Positions 35,101-42,567 of a stretch of 42,567 nucleotides of DNA are shown in pieces (position 1 is the first letter of the stretch; each line of letters begins with the position of its first letter). The notes under the pieces are model-generated. The model was not told the origin of the DNA and made no database searches. It saw only the letters and a list, made by a program, of their open reading frames with translations. A program made the position numbers and the translations under genes. The stretch is taken from contig CACZAK010000060.1 of the NCBI GenBank assembly GCA_902779075.1, positions 1 through 42,567 of the forward strand, read 5' to 3'. This DNA is from an uncultured bacterium (lineage in GTDB: Bacteria > Verrucomicrobiota > Kiritimatiellia > RFP12 > UBA1067).

Positions 35101-35848
35101 CATTTGCCTCGTCGGTGTAGTTGGTCTTTACCTTGTCCCAGTCAAACGGCACAAGTCCGTTCGGACGGATGACGAAATCGCTGTAGTTGAATTGCGCGTC
35201 CCTGACACCATGGGTTGTCTGGCGGATCTTCTCATACCTGTAGGGCCAACGCCAGTAGCGGATTTCCTGTCCCGCCGCCGTCGCCATGCAGCCGCAGAAA
35301 TAGTTGTAGGGCGAAAGGTCGTTGTACGGGGCTGTCTGGTGCCATGTCGCGCCCAGCATCGGCGCGACGTAGGGCGTGTAGCCAGTACCGTCAGTTCCTG
35401 TCGGTTTTGCGGCGAGCCTTGCGCGCTTCTTGGCAACCGGCGCGGTGAGCTTCGCCCAGTCGGCATGGTCGGCGGCGGATTCGCCCGACTCCTTCTCCGC
35501 GACCATCTGGCTGTCGCCTGTCAACTTGGCCGCGAACGGCGAACCGACTTCCGGCTCAACGAAGTCTTTCGTCGAGAACGAGAGTATCGGCGCACACTTG
35601 GTCGAGCCTGCGACCTCGATGTAGCCGGACGGCGCGAGGCGGACAATCCACACATTGCCACGCGCCTCGGCGGAGGCGACTTCGCGCCCGGGAAGGAGCA
35701 GCGGCCCGACGCCTGTCCTTGACAGGAATCCTGCCGCAGCAGCCTGCGACATCTCCGCCGACACCGATGCACTCGTCTCGGCATACGCTACACACGCGAC
35801 GGCAGTAGCCACTGCCGACACGACTCTTCTAATCTGGGTATTGAACAT
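32090..35848 (-). CDS. C10 (streptopain-like) peptidase with beta-repeat region (upstream frame of a giant secreted protein)
   Basis: This frame has 1252 codons with a signal peptide (MFNTQIRRVVSAVATAVACVAYA). The C10 peptidase spans about residues 25-400: the catalytic Cys is in FCGCMATAAGQEIRY (C187) and the His in TAAHQMVIDGYAVENYG (H336). A fibronectin-III-like domain follows (about 405-495: PKVSDTSLTLAWHLPP). The remaining 700 residues are autotransporter-style beta repeats with SG and GT-rich strands. It stops at 32090-32092 in the middle of such a repeat (GGKIVIEGIWRPTAI), while the next frame continues the same type of sequence. Reading one extra T in the TTT at about 32111 gives IVIEGILATNCNIN and one protein of about 2710 aa. 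There is no ribosome site; the promoter sits directly before the ATG. Confidence 0.85.
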   Translation of the reverse strand: MFNTQIRRVVSAVATAVACVAYAETSASVSAEMSQAAAAGFLSRTGVGPLLLPGREVASAEARGNVWIVRLAPSGYIEVAGSTKCAPILSFSTKDFVEPEVGSPFAAKLTGDSQMVAEKESGESAADHADWAKLTAPVAKKRARLAAKPTGTDGTGYTPYVAPMLGATWHQTAPYNDLSPYNYFCGCMATAAGQEIRYWRWPYRYEKIRQTTHGVRDAQFNYSDFVIRPNGLVPFDWDKVKTNYTDEANASTPWANDKQATYNAAWLSLWMQSLTGMGYKPGGSGGTRQLASTAEEYWYEKGKGYTYWNDGYTNLWNAIKADLDWGSPIQINTAAHQMVIDGYAVENYGTADEVDWINLNLGYGNATYWDNLKIAVTEGTYSGTLASFQTGFRPQKIVQFEPVPKVSDTSLTLAWHLPPCYTNRISGFLLKTLKDGNNVGAGMIPSLGGTTERYTHEVTGLESGCEYTFTVTPIMSDASEARPNSVTTTIGVPKAAPEIISVSSVACGIELLQQDIFIECARGSVNKIDLTCSGSTTEVVPYSSHLTILPDNKLSVTKVGNVYTVNVDATAMDAKWDGEMLVLTLVAKNGDGTEAYKNLMLRFNSMRQVINGTFAAAEGDGNSPVWFCGDTTIDAKGRAVSFGANAFQGTGKVTLIDSVGNGSFTFAGLDNFKGTLVFAGDVGVTLPSDMSGFAGALNITSGTYAISNNLPATATVTVADGVNVNLVNANVASTITGSGSINITSGSSVLSGTVTSSVKLYGGELTIPAGTGDYSTVSVGGGTLKIQLTQAQSILGYDWWLPLYTSGAVKFVLYDGTEVNATTTAATPGIRIALESEANVWTGENYALFGDKYSVKWSKGLPGEDDYVIFNSALDDTDGTMMRLDLSSARNLGYVLVKGVSKLEIGKYNTDTSALLTADVLENEVETHITTTYFQPKAVIPHKKLSTSSGFILTCELDSAYADNLKKHENGGSALPDANYWQGTVVFCNKSVNNLELPNYGNAQSKIRLNGVTGSLMGGKTFDGILELVDYEDVPAFNLNSGSSQYPVVIGYVVSNGTFKTSGSASSLNVLLKDISGWTGSFDLASKTVAIGQAVPSSYTGTDGRLHVCQAATVAAGATWRAAGGLYLGAGGTLTINGAVEAKNITTYGAGASIALEDNAALQVSAASASDSTPTLNFKAGTFRVQEGSNPFRETAAVNFCAASGKRTVIDANGSTLTLGPNVFSGSGDVYLTSSKAGGKIVIEGIWRPTAI

Positions 35849-35854
35849 GCGATA

Positions 35855-35883
35855 ATTATAACATAACTCGGCGCATACGACAA
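35855..35883 (-). promoter_or_regulatory. Promoter with extended -10, predicted leaderless start of the giant peptidase gene
   Basis: On the minus strand TTGTCG (35878-35883), a 17-nt spacer ending in TGT, and TATAAT (35855-35860) are followed by six bases and the ATG at 35848. The predicted first transcribed base is at the start codon, and there is no Shine-Dalgarno sequence. Confidence 0.7.
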
Positions 35884-35887
35884 ACGC

Positions 35888-36958
35888 CTATTTGCATAGC
35901 GAAAGCGTGAGGATGGCGAACGAGGTTACGAGCACGGGGTCGTTCTCCCAGAAGCGGTTGTTGTCGTTCACCCAGCTGCCGTCCTTCTGCTGGAGCTTCA
36001 GGAGCTTCGCGGCGAGTTCATCCTTCCACACCACTTTCCGCCCGTCGGGTTGTTCCAGCACGTCGACACCCGCCACGGAGAGGGCGCGGGCAAGGATATC
36101 ATAATAATAGTATAGGCCCTGACTGCCCATGCCGGGGTTTTCATCCACGGTCCAGAACTTCGAGCAGTAGCCGAGCGCGCTCTTCACGCGCGGGTCGTCG
36201 CGCGTGAGCTTCGCGTGGCACATGGAGAGGACTGCCGCGTAGCTCATTGAGCCGTAGGCGCGGAGCTGGACACGTCCCGTGGCGTTCGTGGCGAGTCCGC
36301 CCTGCGCCGTACGGTCGTTGTAGGCCGCGCCGCCGGCGCGCGGCCCGTCCTTCGCCTGGAGGTGTTCGACAAAGGCGAGCGCCTTGTCCCAGTTGAGGTC
36401 GGCCTTTGCCTCGCCCTGTGGGCGGAACTCCTCCACGCCCTCGGTACGGCGCATCGCGTCGAGCGCGTAGGATGTGTTGGAGAGGTCGGCGTAGCGGCGG
36501 CGGGAGACGCGGTCGTAGCCGAAGCCGCCGGACATCGTATCGTCGCCCGTCAACTGGCTTCCCGCGATGTAGGTGCGCGCGTCGAGGATCGCGCGATTCG
36601 GCGCGAGGCCGCTTTCGTACAGCGCGCTCACGCACACGCTCGTGTTGTAGTTGCCGAGGCCGCTGCCGCCGCGTCCCGGTTTCGGCACGTAGAAGCCCCC
36701 GTCGGGGCGCTGCGTGCCGAGTACGAACTGCGCGGCCTTCTTCGCGGCCTCGCCCTTACCTTCGCCGCCCTTCACGAGCGCCCAGAGCGGCAGCCCCGTG
36801 AGCGCCGGCATGTGCGGGTCGCTAAACGAGCCATCCGCCGCCTGCTGCGCGAGCAGATACTTCACGCCGCGCGCAATCGCCGCGTCTATCTCCGCCTGCG
36901 GCGCGGCCATAACGGCACAAATGCCCACAAGAACTAAAATACATGCCAATTTTTTCAT
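35888..36958 (-). CDS. Secreted squalene-cyclase/prenyltransferase-like repeat protein
   Basis: A protein of about 356 aa with a signal peptide (MKKLACILVLVGICAVMAA). Two ATGs are adjacent (36961, 36958); the second is better spaced from GAGGAG. Alpha/alpha-toroid repeats with QQ..DGSF-type turns are visible: KYLLAQQAADGSF, FVLGTQRPDGGFY, YIAGSQLTGDD, FVEHLQAKDGPR and LLKLQQKDGSWV. The fold is shared by prenyltransferases, terpene cyclases and alpha-macroglobulin-like domains. No cyclase DxDD acid motif or zinc site was seen, so I do not assign enzyme activity. Similar exported proteins are common in PVC genomes and their role is unknown. It ends about 40 nt before the giant peptidase start. 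Confidence 0.83.
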   Translation of the reverse strand: MKKLACILVLVGICAVMAAPQAEIDAAIARGVKYLLAQQAADGSFSDPHMPALTGLPLWALVKGGEGKGEAAKKAAQFVLGTQRPDGGFYVPKPGRGGSGLGNYNTSVCVSALYESGLAPNRAILDARTYIAGSQLTGDDTMSGGFGYDRVSRRRYADLSNTSYALDAMRRTEGVEEFRPQGEAKADLNWDKALAFVEHLQAKDGPRAGGAAYNDRTAQGGLATNATGRVQLRAYGSMSYAAVLSMCHAKLTRDDPRVKSALGYCSKFWTVDENPGMGSQGLYYYYDILARALSVAGVDVLEQPDGRKVVWKDELAAKLLKLQQKDGSWVNDNNRFWENDPVLVTSFAILTLSLCK

Positions 36959-37000
36959 CATTCACTCCTCATTTACCGATTTGAATGTCCACAAATCTCA

Positions 37001-37092
37001 ATTGTTCACAAATGTCACAATTGACAGAAATATAAATATTTGCCATTTGTGATTTGTGAACAATTTTGGCAATTGCGATTTGTGAACAATAA
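37001..37092. repeat. Repeated ATTTGTGAACAAT operator-like motif
   Basis: The 13-mer ATTTGTGAACAAT occurs at 37052-37064 and 37078-37090, each within a roughly 26-bp imperfect tandem unit, and inverted (ATTGTTCACAAAT) at 37001-37013. The region is AT-rich and lies between rsmI and the squalene-cyclase-like gene. It may bind a regulator of the latter. It is not a recognisable DnaA-box cluster. Confidence 0.6.
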
Positions 37093-37115
37093 ATCATTTG
37101 TTTTCTTATGGTTAA

Positions 37116-37805
37116 TTAAACGGTTCGCGTAAACTTTGGGTTCGCTCCGGCAATCACAAAAGCGACCTCGCCCTTCACCTTCGCGTCCTTGAACTGCGCG
37201 GCGAGGTCGGAAAGATATCCGCGCGAGACCCGCTCATGGAGCTTCGTCAATTCAATGCACACCGCCGCCTCGCGGTCGCCGAGTACCTCGTAGGCCGCCT
37301 GTAACGTCGGGCCGATGCGAAACGGCGACTCAAAACCGATGAGCGTGTGCGGCAGTTCCTTCTCTGCGGCGAACCAGTTGCGGAGCGCACCGGGTCCACG
37401 CGGCGGAAAACCCTTGAACGTGAAGGAACTCGTGGGAAGTCCGCTCAGAACGAGTGCCACGTTCACGGCACTCGCGCCGGGAAGGACGTCGAACGGCACG
37501 TTCTCCTGCGCGCAAAGACGCACGAGGCGATAGCCCGGATCGGAAATCGCGGGATAGCCGCCGTCCGAGACGAGCACGACCTCGCATCCGGCGTTGACGG
37601 CGTCGATCACGGTGCGGGACACGCGCTCCTCGTTACCCTGGCGGTAGCTGATCATCTCCGGACGCGGTACGCCGAAGTGCGAAAGCAGCTGCCAGGTGCG
37701 GCGCGTATCCTCGCAGGCAATGAGCGAAGCGCCCTTCAGCGCCTCCAGCGCACGCGGCGTGAGGTCTCCGAGGTTTCCAATGGGCGTGGCGACGACGTGG
37801 AGCAT
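37116..37805 (-). CDS. rsmI: 16S rRNA (cytidine-1402-2'-O)-methyltransferase RsmI
   Basis: A 229-aa tetrapyrrole-methylase-fold protein. Family blocks are clear: VVATPIGNLGDLTPRALEAL at the N-terminus, CEDTRRTWQLLSHF, SYRQGNEE, VLVSDGGYPAISDPGYRLV (the usual DAGTPAISDPG reads DGGYPAISDPG), VLPGASAVNVALVLSGLP, FKGFPPR and ELTKLHERVSRG. It methylates the ribose of C1402 in 16S rRNA using S-adenosylmethionine. It ends near residue 229, lacking the C-terminal extension of some homologues. It starts 8 nt after dnaB and so is probably co-transcribed with it; no ribosome site is obvious. Confidence 0.94.
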   Translation of the reverse strand: MLHVVATPIGNLGDLTPRALEALKGASLIACEDTRRTWQLLSHFGVPRPEMISYRQGNEERVSRTVIDAVNAGCEVVLVSDGGYPAISDPGYRLVRLCAQENVPFDVLPGASAVNVALVLSGLPTSSFTFKGFPPRGPGALRNWFAAEKELPHTLIGFESPFRIGPTLQAAYEVLGDREAAVCIELTKLHERVSRGYLSDLAAQFKDAKVKGEVAFVIAGANPKFTRTV

Positions 37806-37813
37806 GACAACAC

Positions 37814-39358
37814 CTATATGATGAGGTCCTGGACAAGCGACGTCGGCTGCTGTTCCGCGACGTCTGGAGGCGGCTCCACGACCTCCTGGGCCGTCGCGGC
37901 GTCGGCTTCGGCGGTCTCTGCGTCGTTCTGCGACTGTCCGCGCGTTCCGGGCTTGCGGTCGCCAAAGCGCGTGCCCTCCTTGTAGAAGTTGAGGTCCACC
38001 TCGCCTGTCTCGCCGTTACGGTGCTTGGCCACGTCCACGATCGCGAGCAGTTCGTCGTCGTGCCATTGGGCCGTCTTCGACCGACACGGACGGCGAAGGA
38101 GAAACACCACGTCGGCGTCCTGCTCGATTGCGCCTGAGTCGCGGAGATCGGAGAGCTTGGGCGTCTCCTCCTTGTCGCCGCGCTGCTCGTTGCCGCGGGA
38201 TAACTGGGAGAGGACGATCACCGGAACTTTGAGCTCCTTCGCCATGGCCTTGATCTGACCCGAAATGCGCGAGGTTTCAAGCTGGCGTCCCTGTCGGGCG
38301 TACTCGCGGCAGTTGCAGAGCTGGAGGTAGTCGATCACGATCAGCTCGATGCCGTGCGTGCGCTTCATACGGCGCGCGCGGGCGCGCATGTCGGAGACGT
38401 CGAGCGCGCTCGTATCGTCGATGAAGATTGGCGCGCTGCGGAGGGCGTTGGCAGCAGACATCAGACGCTGGCTTGCGTCGATGCGTTCCTCGCGAGCCAT
38501 GAGCCCGCGCTGGAGACGCCACGTGTTCACGCCGGCGCGGCCGGCGAGCATGCGCTTGGCGAGCGACTCGGTACTCATTTCGAGTGAGAATATGAGCACG
38601 GGATGCTTCTTGCCGTTGTCGCAGCGCGTGGGCATGCCGTTGATGTCCTGCCCCATCGCGATGCACTCGGCGATGTTCATGGCGAGGGAGGTCTTGCCAA
38701 CGGACGGACGCGCCGCGACGACGATCATGTCGCCGCCCTTGAGGCCCATCAGCTTCTCGTCAAGGTACTTGAAGCCGGTAGAAAGGCCGTCGAACTGCCC
38801 GGCGCCGCCGTCGAAGAGCCGGTCCATCGCCTGGAGTGTGTTCTCAACGGCGGTCTTCCATTCCATGCGCACGGTGCTCGCACCGCCGATCTCAAGGAAG
38901 TTCTTCTCCACTTCGCCGAGGAGGATGTCCGCATTCGCGGCCTGTGCCTCGTCGAAACAGCGCGATTCCGTCTCGCGTGCGCGCTGGATCATCGTGCGCA
39001 GGAGGTGTTTCTGGCGGACGATGTCGATGTAGTATTCGGCATGGGCTGAGGTTGGCGTGTTGTCCACGAGGGATTGAATGGCGGCGACGCCGCCGACCTG
39101 TTCGAGGCGGCCTGTGGCGCGGAGGCGGTCTGTGAGCGTGACTGCGTCGATCGGCACGGACGTGCCGCTCATCTCGCGGAAGGTCTCGAAGAAGATGCGG
39201 TTACGCGGCTCGTAGAAGGACTCTGGCGTGAGGCCGCGCGCCTGGCAGAGATCCAGCACGCGGGCGTCGTCACCCATCGTCGTATCCAGCAGGATCGACC
39301 CGATGATGCCGCGTTCGGCCTCCGCGCTGTGGGGAAGTGTTCTAAGTTGTTCGGACAT
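37814..39358 (-). CDS. dnaB: Replicative DNA helicase DnaB
   Basis: The start at 39358 (MSEQLRTLPHSAEAERGIIGS) is chosen because an ATG at 39367 overlaps the -10 box. The product is about 514 aa. The N-terminal domain (10-110) mediates primase and hexamer contacts. The RecA-like domain (about 180-440) carries Walker A ARPSVGKTSLAMNIA, ILIFSLEMS-type sequence, Walker B IVIDYLQL and the arginine-finger region SGAIEQDADVVFLLRR. Helicase core and length agree with DnaB, except for an unusual Ala/Glu/Pro-rich tail after residue 470 that ends SLVQDLII. It unwinds DNA at the replication fork. The gene has an extended -10 promoter 7 nt before the ATG and no Shine-Dalgarno. Confidence 0.95.
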   Translation of the reverse strand: MSEQLRTLPHSAEAERGIIGSILLDTTMGDDARVLDLCQARGLTPESFYEPRNRIFFETFREMSGTSVPIDAVTLTDRLRATGRLEQVGGVAAIQSLVDNTPTSAHAEYYIDIVRQKHLLRTMIQRARETESRCFDEAQAANADILLGEVEKNFLEIGGASTVRMEWKTAVENTLQAMDRLFDGGAGQFDGLSTGFKYLDEKLMGLKGGDMIVVAARPSVGKTSLAMNIAECIAMGQDINGMPTRCDNGKKHPVLIFSLEMSTESLAKRMLAGRAGVNTWRLQRGLMAREERIDASQRLMSAANALRSAPIFIDDTSALDVSDMRARARRMKRTHGIELIVIDYLQLCNCREYARQGRQLETSRISGQIKAMAKELKVPVIVLSQLSRGNEQRGDKEETPKLSDLRDSGAIEQDADVVFLLRRPCRSKTAQWHDDELLAIVDVAKHRNGETGEVDLNFYKEGTRFGDRKPGTRGQSQNDAETAEADAATAQEVVEPPPDVAEQQPTSLVQDLII

Positions 39359-39365
39359 GGAAAGC

Positions 39366-39374
39366 ATTATAGCA
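39366..39374 (-). promoter_or_regulatory. Extended -10 promoter of dnaB, predicted leaderless
   Basis: The minus strand reads TGC-TATAAT, seven bases, then the dnaB ATG (39358). No -35 is visible because the upstream DNA is the terminator hairpin of the preceding gene. Confidence 0.6.
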
Positions 39375-39399
39375 AAACGGCCGCCTTGGGGGGCGGCCG
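39374..39399 (-). terminator. Rho-independent terminator of the BspA/InlB gene
   Basis: On the minus strand the 8-bp stem CGGCCGCC/GGCGGCCG (39392-39399 with 39378-39385) has a 6-nt loop and is followed by TTTT. The T-run is short. It joins directly onto the dnaB -10 box. Confidence 0.7.
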
Positions 39400-39476
39400 C
39401 GTTGTGAAACGTTATCTAAGGGTTGTGAACAGGTTGTCAACTCTGTTTTTCGCAAAGGTCGGGCGACGGGACCGTG

Positions 39477-42245
39477 CTACTGCACCGTCACAGCCCAGCT
39501 CACGGCGGGGTTCTTACAGGTCGCCACGCCGTGGCCGACGCCGTCCACGACCACGCCGCTCACCTTGACGGTGTACTTCTTCAACTTGGTCGCCTTGCCC
39601 GCGCCCTCAAGCGCGTACACCTTGAACGAGCCCTTGAACGTGCCCTTCTTCGGCGTGTAGGAGAGCTTCATCGCCGAAAGGTTGTCGCCCTTCGACGTGT
39701 CAATCACGAGGCCCTTGCCGGACTCCGCATCGTACCTCTCCGGCAGCGCCGCGCCCTTCTTCGGCTTCGCCCACTTCACGCTCGCGGCCTTCGCGAACTT
39801 CCACTTACCGCCCGCCGCGATGACCGGCACCCCGTCCGGCAGCAACTTCTCAATCGTCCCCGCCGGTAGGGCGCGATCACCGAGCGCGCCGTCCACATAC
39901 ACCTTCGTGCCGCCTTTGCTCCAGTTGCCGCCCACGTCTGCGGACTGCACGTGCCAGCCGCCAAGCGAACCCGCGAACTGCGTGCCGCCGACGGTGATCG
40001 ACATCGTCCCGAAGTCCTTGACTTCAAGCGTAACGGCCTTGGGCGACGTGCCGTAGATCTCCGTGAGGTTGAAAGACGCGATCTTGTGTTTCTTGCCGTC
40101 AAGCGTCGTCAACGTTCCGGACACCTTACTGGTTTTCTTCTTGGCGTTCACCTTGCCGAGCTTGAGCTCGATGATGCCGGCCACGTCGCAGCCGTTGTAG
40201 GCGACGCCGTACAGTTTCATGGCATTAGGCACGGCATACGGAGCCGTGACGTCCTTGGCCTCCAGCGCAACATAGCATGGCTCTGGATCAGGTCGCACTG
40301 GAACGGGCGTCACCGGTTCAGGACCGCCGCTGTTCTTCGTCCACTGCGCGTAGTACGTCACGTTCGCCGTCACCTTGGTCGCCGCGCTGATCTGCGTGTC
40401 GCCGCTCGCCGCCGTGAACCAGCCCACGAACGTGTAGCCGCTGCGCGTCGGCTTCGGCAGCTCGCCCACCGCCGCGCCACCCGCGACCGACCGGGTCGCG
40501 GGGGACACGCTGCCGCCGTTCGCGTTGAACGTCACCGTGTAGTTCGTGGGCGGCGTGGCGTTCTTCGTCCACTGCGCGTAGTACGTCACGTTCGCCGTCA
40601 CCTTCGTCGCCGTGGCGACCTTCGTGCCGCCACTCGCCGCCGTGAACCAGCCCTTGAACGTGTAGCCCGTGCGCGTGGGCGTGGGCAGCGCACCCACCGC
40701 CGCGCCGCTCGCGACCGTGCGCGTCGCGGTGGACACGCTGCCGCCGTTCGCGTCGAACGTCACCGTGTAGGTGTCTTCTGGCAGGTCTCCGACAAAGGTG
40801 GCGCGGACAGTGGAGCCGAACTTCGACTGGTAGGCCGAAAGCTGCGACCCCTTCACATGTATCTTCGTCGAGCCGTCGCTCTTGAAGCTGTCGCTGGCGT
40901 CGCCCCACGTCAGCGAGGCGGGGTCTGGATGGCAGTACACGTCCGTCACGGCCGTGCAAAGGTAGAACGCATTCGCCCCAATGCTCGTCACGCCTGCCGG
41001 TATCGTTACGCCCGTCAAGCTGTCGCAGCTTACGAACGCAAATTCCCCGATGCTCGTCACGCTGTCAGGGATCGTCACGCCCGTGAGGCCGCTGCAAACG
41101 GAAAGGGCCCCCTCTCCGATGCTGGTGACCGTTTTGCCGCCAAGCGTAGAGGGGATGATCACCGCGCCCGTCGGCTTGGGCGACACGGCGGTATCAGCCA
41201 CTCCGGGGTGCCCTGCAAAATCCTTGTAGATTTCCGCCGTGTCGCCTACGATGCGATACGACCACGTGTAGCCACCGACGGTCTCGGTCTCGATCTGGTC
41301 CCAGTGCGCGTAGTACGTCACATTCGCCGTCGGCTTGGTCGTCGCGCTTATCTCCGTGCCGCCGCTCGCCGCCGTGAACCAGCCCGCGAACACGTAGCCC
41401 GTGCGCGTCGGCGTAGGTAAACCGCCCACCGCACTGCCGTCCTCAACCGAGCGCGTGGACGGAAACACGCTGCCGCCGTTGGCGTTGAACGTCACCGTGA
41501 AATTGACGACGTTGTCGCAGACAAAGGTGGCGTTGACCGTGGAGCCGAACTTCGACCGGTAGGCCGAAAGTCGCCCTTCAGGCACGTGTATCTTCGTCGA
41601 GCCGTCGGGCTTGAAGCTGTCGCTTGCGTCCTCCCAATTCAGCCCGTTGGGGTCGGCGTGGAGGTACACGTCAGTAATGGCCGTGCAACCGGAAAACGCA
41701 TTCTCCCCGATGTAATACGTTTTGGCGGGGAGTTCCACGCTCGTCAGACCGGTGCAGTGCGAAAACGCATTATCCCCGATGTACCCACAGCTGTAAGGGA
41801 GCGTCACGCTATTCAGACCGGTGCAGCCCCAAAAGGCGGATTCATGAATGCCTTTGACGGTGTCTGGGATGTTCACGCCCGTCATGTCGCTACAGCCGTA
41901 GAACGCACGTATCCCGATGTCGTTGACATCGCCGACGCCGAGCGTGGACGGGATCGTCACCACGCCCGTCGGTTTCGGCGAGACGGCGGTTGTGCCGCCG
42001 TCGTCGGAGCCGTTCCACTTGTGGATTGCCATCAAGGGCTTGTCGCCTGGATACGCGATTTCGTGATACGACCACGTGTAGCCGTTGGCATATTCCTCAT
42101 GATCATTACAGTAGCAGAAGGCGAAGCGTGGGGAGGCGGCGAGGCAGAGTGCCGCCGCCGCCAAGATGGCGGCTTTCCGTCTGGGGAGCCGCCGTCTCGG
42201 CGGCTGAACGGCATGGTGGGTGTTTTGCTTGAGTGTGGTTTCCAT
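39477..42245 (-). CDS. Secreted BspA-type leucine-rich-repeat and InlB-repeat surface protein
   Basis: A 922-aa exported protein; AAAGGAAACGG precedes the ATG, and a hydrophobic stretch ([14 protein letters not shown]) follows a basic N-terminus. BspA-like LRR_5 units ([45 protein letters not shown]) occupy about residues 85-240 and again about 370-450. Three InlB/Listeria-Bacteroides repeats follow the two LRR blocks (starting TFNANGG or TFDANGG, ending YYAHW or YYAQW). After a short Pro-rich linker the C-terminal 250 residues form the same domain as in the C10 peptidase at 19954-23199. BspA and InlB proteins bind host or partner surfaces; adhesion is the likely role. A hairpin terminator lies 77 nt downstream. 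Confidence 0.88.
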   Translation of the reverse strand: METTLKQNTHHAVQPPRRRLPRRKAAILAAAALCLAASPRFAFCYCNDHEEYANGYTWSYHEIAYPGDKPLMAIHKWNGSDDGGTTAVSPKPTGVVTIPSTLGVGDVNDIGIRAFYGCSDMTGVNIPDTVKGIHESAFWGCTGLNSVTLPYSCGYIGDNAFSHCTGLTSVELPAKTYYIGENAFSGCTAITDVYLHADPNGLNWEDASDSFKPDGSTKIHVPEGRLSAYRSKFGSTVNATFVCDNVVNFTVTFNANGGSVFPSTRSVEDGSAVGGLPTPTRTGYVFAGWFTAASGGTEISATTKPTANVTYYAHWDQIETETVGGYTWSYRIVGDTAEIYKDFAGHPGVADTAVSPKPTGAVIIPSTLGGKTVTSIGEGALSVCSGLTGVTIPDSVTSIGEFAFVSCDSLTGVTIPAGVTSIGANAFYLCTAVTDVYCHPDPASLTWGDASDSFKSDGSTKIHVKGSQLSAYQSKFGSTVRATFVGDLPEDTYTVTFDANGGSVSTATRTVASGAAVGALPTPTRTGYTFKGWFTAASGGTKVATATKVTANVTYYAQWTKNATPPTNYTVTFNANGGSVSPATRSVAGGAAVGELPKPTRSGYTFVGWFTAASGDTQISAATKVTANVTYYAQWTKNSGGPEPVTPVPVRPDPEPCYVALEAKDVTAPYAVPNAMKLYGVAYNGCDVAGIIELKLGKVNAKKKTSKVSGTLTTLDGKKHKIASFNLTEIYGTSPKAVTLEVKDFGTMSITVGGTQFAGSLGGWHVQSADVGGNWSKGGTKVYVDGALGDRALPAGTIEKLLPDGVPVIAAGGKWKFAKAASVKWAKPKKGAALPERYDAESGKGLVIDTSKGDNLSAMKLSYTPKKGTFKGSFKVYALEGAGKATKLKKYTVKVSGVVVDGVGHGVATCKNPAVSWAVTVQ

Positions 42246-42567
42246 TTCCGTTTCCTTTCTGCGTTTCTAGATCATTGTTAAATTGGCTGTTGTAAAGTCA
42301 AAGGCTTGTCGATGGTGGGGCGAGCAAGGGTGGGGCGACCCCCTCCGGAAGAGCGTGCGCCCCACCGCCTTCCCGCCGCGCGGAATCTGCCGTTCATGGC
42401 TTGTCATCGGCGGCAATGATACCACATTCCCCCGCCCAAAGCAAGCGGGGATTTTGGGGATTTTGGGGACACGCTTATCCCGACTTTTTCGGGATGAGTT
42501 ATCCCGAAATCGCGTCGTACCCTTGAAAACATTGGCTCAAAAATATTTTCAGGGGGTTCAAAAACTG
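42246..42567. other. Intergenic region with several small palindromes and G-rich repeats
   Basis: No gene is seen. From the BspA gene outward there is a possible -35 TTGACT (minus, 42296-42301) with a weak -10. Next is an inverted pair GGTGGGGCG/CGCCCCACC (42314-42322, 42358-42366), then a hairpin CCCCGC/GCGGGG (42430-42450). It runs into two GGGGATTTT units and GGGGAC (42447-42470), the same 9-bp period as the arrays at 1381 and 2031. Finally ATCCCGA/TCGGGAT/ATCCCGA (42477-42507) can form alternative hairpins. Confidence 0.6.

Noticed and set aside
35888..36958. Functional squalene-hopene cyclase
   Set aside because: It is too short (about 356 versus over 600 residues), is exported and lacks the DxDD motif.
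36962..37115. Origin of replication near dnaB
   Set aside because: AT-rich and repetitive, but the repeats are not DnaA boxes and no dnaA, dnaN or gyr genes are nearby.

Overview
The window looks like chromosomal DNA of a GC-rich bacterium of the PVC group, most likely an uncultured gut-type Kiritimatiellota, Lentisphaerota or Verrucomicrobiota lineage. This is inferred from the gene mix: a PSD1-type (DUF1549/DUF1553) protein beside a DUF1501 protein and a PPC-like secreted protein (a typical Planctomycetes/Verrucomicrobia set), a Cys-type sulfatase, very large secreted proteins with InlB/Listeria-Bacteroides repeats, BspA-type leucine-rich repeats, GLUG motifs, RTX repeats and two C10 (streptopain-like) peptidases. 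Every convincing gene is on the minus strand; the long plus-strand open frames are antisense shadows of high-GC genes.

Layout, from high to low coordinates (the direction of transcription). 42245-39477: BspA/InlB surface protein, ended by a hairpin. 39358-37116: dnaB then rsmI, the only clear housekeeping genes. 36958-35888: secreted alpha/alpha-toroid (squalene-cyclase-like) protein. 35848-27720: one very large secreted enzyme (C10 peptidase, beta-repeat region, LamG-like domain, SGNH hydrolase) split into two frames by an apparent single-base frameshift near 32112. 27639-26533: GH113-like glycosidase. 26136-24811: AAA ATPase of the DUF234 type with its own promoter and a 15-bp iteron array. 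24763-23273: sulfatase. 23199-19954: C10 peptidase with thioredoxin-like and InlB domains. 19879-18878: HAD lipoprotein.

18770-10924 is a tight seven-gene run: PSD1-like, DUF1501, PPC-like, degenerate VWA-like, sensor kinase, response regulator and CDF cation transporter. Below it a tRNA-Ser(GCT)-like gene with a defective D arm precedes a second tight run (10671-7327): HAD phosphatase, metallo-beta-lactamase hydrolase, sensor kinase, response regulator. 7227-2167 is a 1686-aa RTX/lectin-like secreted protein. 2166-1381 holds a frameshifted four-helix-bundle gene between two arrays of a 9-bp GGGGAC-type repeat. 1364-1 is the start of a GLUG-motif secreted protein that leaves the window.

Together the genes suggest a glycan- and protein-degrading, host- or mucin-associated lifestyle (sulfatase, glycosidase, esterase, peptidases, adhesin-like repeats) plus envelope sensing by two two-component systems. 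The most novel-looking items are the GGGGAC-repeat/four-helix-bundle cassette, the PSD1-DUF1501-PPC-VWA-kinase-regulator-CDF operon, a C-terminal domain shared by two unrelated secreted proteins, a recurring extended -10 promoter 6-7 nt from the ATG (predicted leaderless mRNAs), and the iteron array before the ATPase gene.
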